Source of the DNA: Gallionellaceae bacterium
Lineage (GTDB): Bacteria > Pseudomonadota > Gammaproteobacteria > Burkholderiales > Gallionellaceae
DNA: 6,591 bases
Reading direction: 5' to 3'
Assembly: GCA_031277195.1 (NCBI GenBank)
Contig: JAITMU010000039.1
Location: 1-6,591 of the forward strand
Positions 6,355-6,591 of this stretch are shown here, piece by piece (within the stretch, counting starts at the first letter, position 1; each line of letters starts with the position of its first letter). Made by a program: the position numbers and the translations under genes. The notes beneath the pieces were generated by a model. That model was not told the origin of the DNA and ran no database searches. It saw only the letters and a program-made list of their open reading frames with translations.

Positions 6355-6591
6355 TTAGTTGCCGCCTTGGCGTTGGGCTTCGATCTCAACCACAACGCGA
6401 CGGTTGGGTTGCAGGCATTCGATGGCTTTCTTGCCATAGACGCCTTTGCAGTCAACCACGGGTTCGGTTTCGCCCTTGCCTACCGCGTGCAACCGGCTTT
6501 CGTCTATGCCTTGGCTGGCGACGTACTGCTTGACGCTGTCGGCGCGACGCTCAGAGAGTTTCTGGTTGTAGCTGTCCGAGCCAATGCGGTC
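6355..6591 (-). CDS. ompA: OmpA-family protein, C-terminal peptidoglycan-binding domain (5' part outside window)
   Basis: Only the last 78 residues and the TAA stop (6357-6355) are in the window; the frame is open at the right edge. The sequence begins DRIGSDSYNQKLSERRA, the hallmark of OmpA-like domains that bind meso-diaminopimelate in periplasmic peptidoglycan. The visible first Asp and the Arg 15 residues later (in SERRA) correspond to E. coli OmpA Asp271 and Arg286. VGKGETEPV and QPNRRVVVEIEA complete the fold. Two cysteines (residues 48 and 59 of the visible part) sit where E. coli OmpA has its periplasmic disulfide pair. The missing N-terminal part would show whether this is a true beta-barrel OmpA or another member of the superfamily, so the symbol is tentative. 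A strong terminator follows, so ompA is probably transcriptionally separate from the genes after it. Confidence 0.93.
   Translation of the reverse strand, partial: DRIGSDSYNQKLSERRADSVKQYVASQGIDESRLHAVGKGETEPVVDCKGVYGKKAIECLQPNRRVVVEIEAQRQGGN

Overview
The window reads as a chromosomal segment from a Gram-negative proteobacterium, most likely a betaproteobacterium. The evidence is a ubiquinone methyltransferase (UbiG), an OmpA-type outer-membrane protein, a lipoprotein with an outer-membrane sorting signal, and the order ompA, (TPR protein), SAH/MTA deaminase, ubiG, gph, which resembles beta- and gammaproteobacterial ubiG loci. By eye the base composition is moderately GC-rich. I cannot fix the genus; a Nitrosomonadales/Gallionella-like organism is only a guess. 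All six genes lie on the minus strand, so transcription runs from right to left. I see no convincing gene on the plus strand; the long plus-strand reading frames are codon-bias shadows.

In the direction of transcription: (1) 6591-6355 is the C-terminal peptidoglycan-binding end of an OmpA-family protein, closed by a strong intrinsic terminator at 6332-6305. (2) The 200-base gap that follows holds that terminator, a phased six-unit heptamer array (CCTGNNN) and a G-rich repeat with a clear G-quadruplex pattern on the plus strand. (3) 6154-4550 encodes a 534-residue protein with about eight TPR repeats and a C-terminal putative 2-oxoglutarate/Fe(II) oxygenase domain. (4) After 54 bases comes a tight three-gene block, mtaD-ubiG-gph (4495-1768), whose junctions are both four-base ATGA stop/start overlaps. 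(5) After a further 97 bases comes a YfbK-like von Willebrand factor A lipoprotein (1670 to 1), whose last residues are cut off by the window edge.

The three-gene block makes biochemical sense. UbiG uses S-adenosylmethionine and releases S-adenosylhomocysteine, and MtaD deaminates S-adenosylhomocysteine or methylthioadenosine. The phosphatase that follows is annotated as Gph by family, but its position directly after ubiG matches the MupP (MurNAc-6-phosphate phosphatase) locus of pseudomonads, so its substrate is open. The TPR-oxygenase and the vWA lipoprotein have no settled function. Most of the window is ordinary housekeeping DNA. The points most worth checking are the Gph/MupP question, the TPR-oxygenase fusion, and the repeat-dense gap between ompA and the TPR gene.
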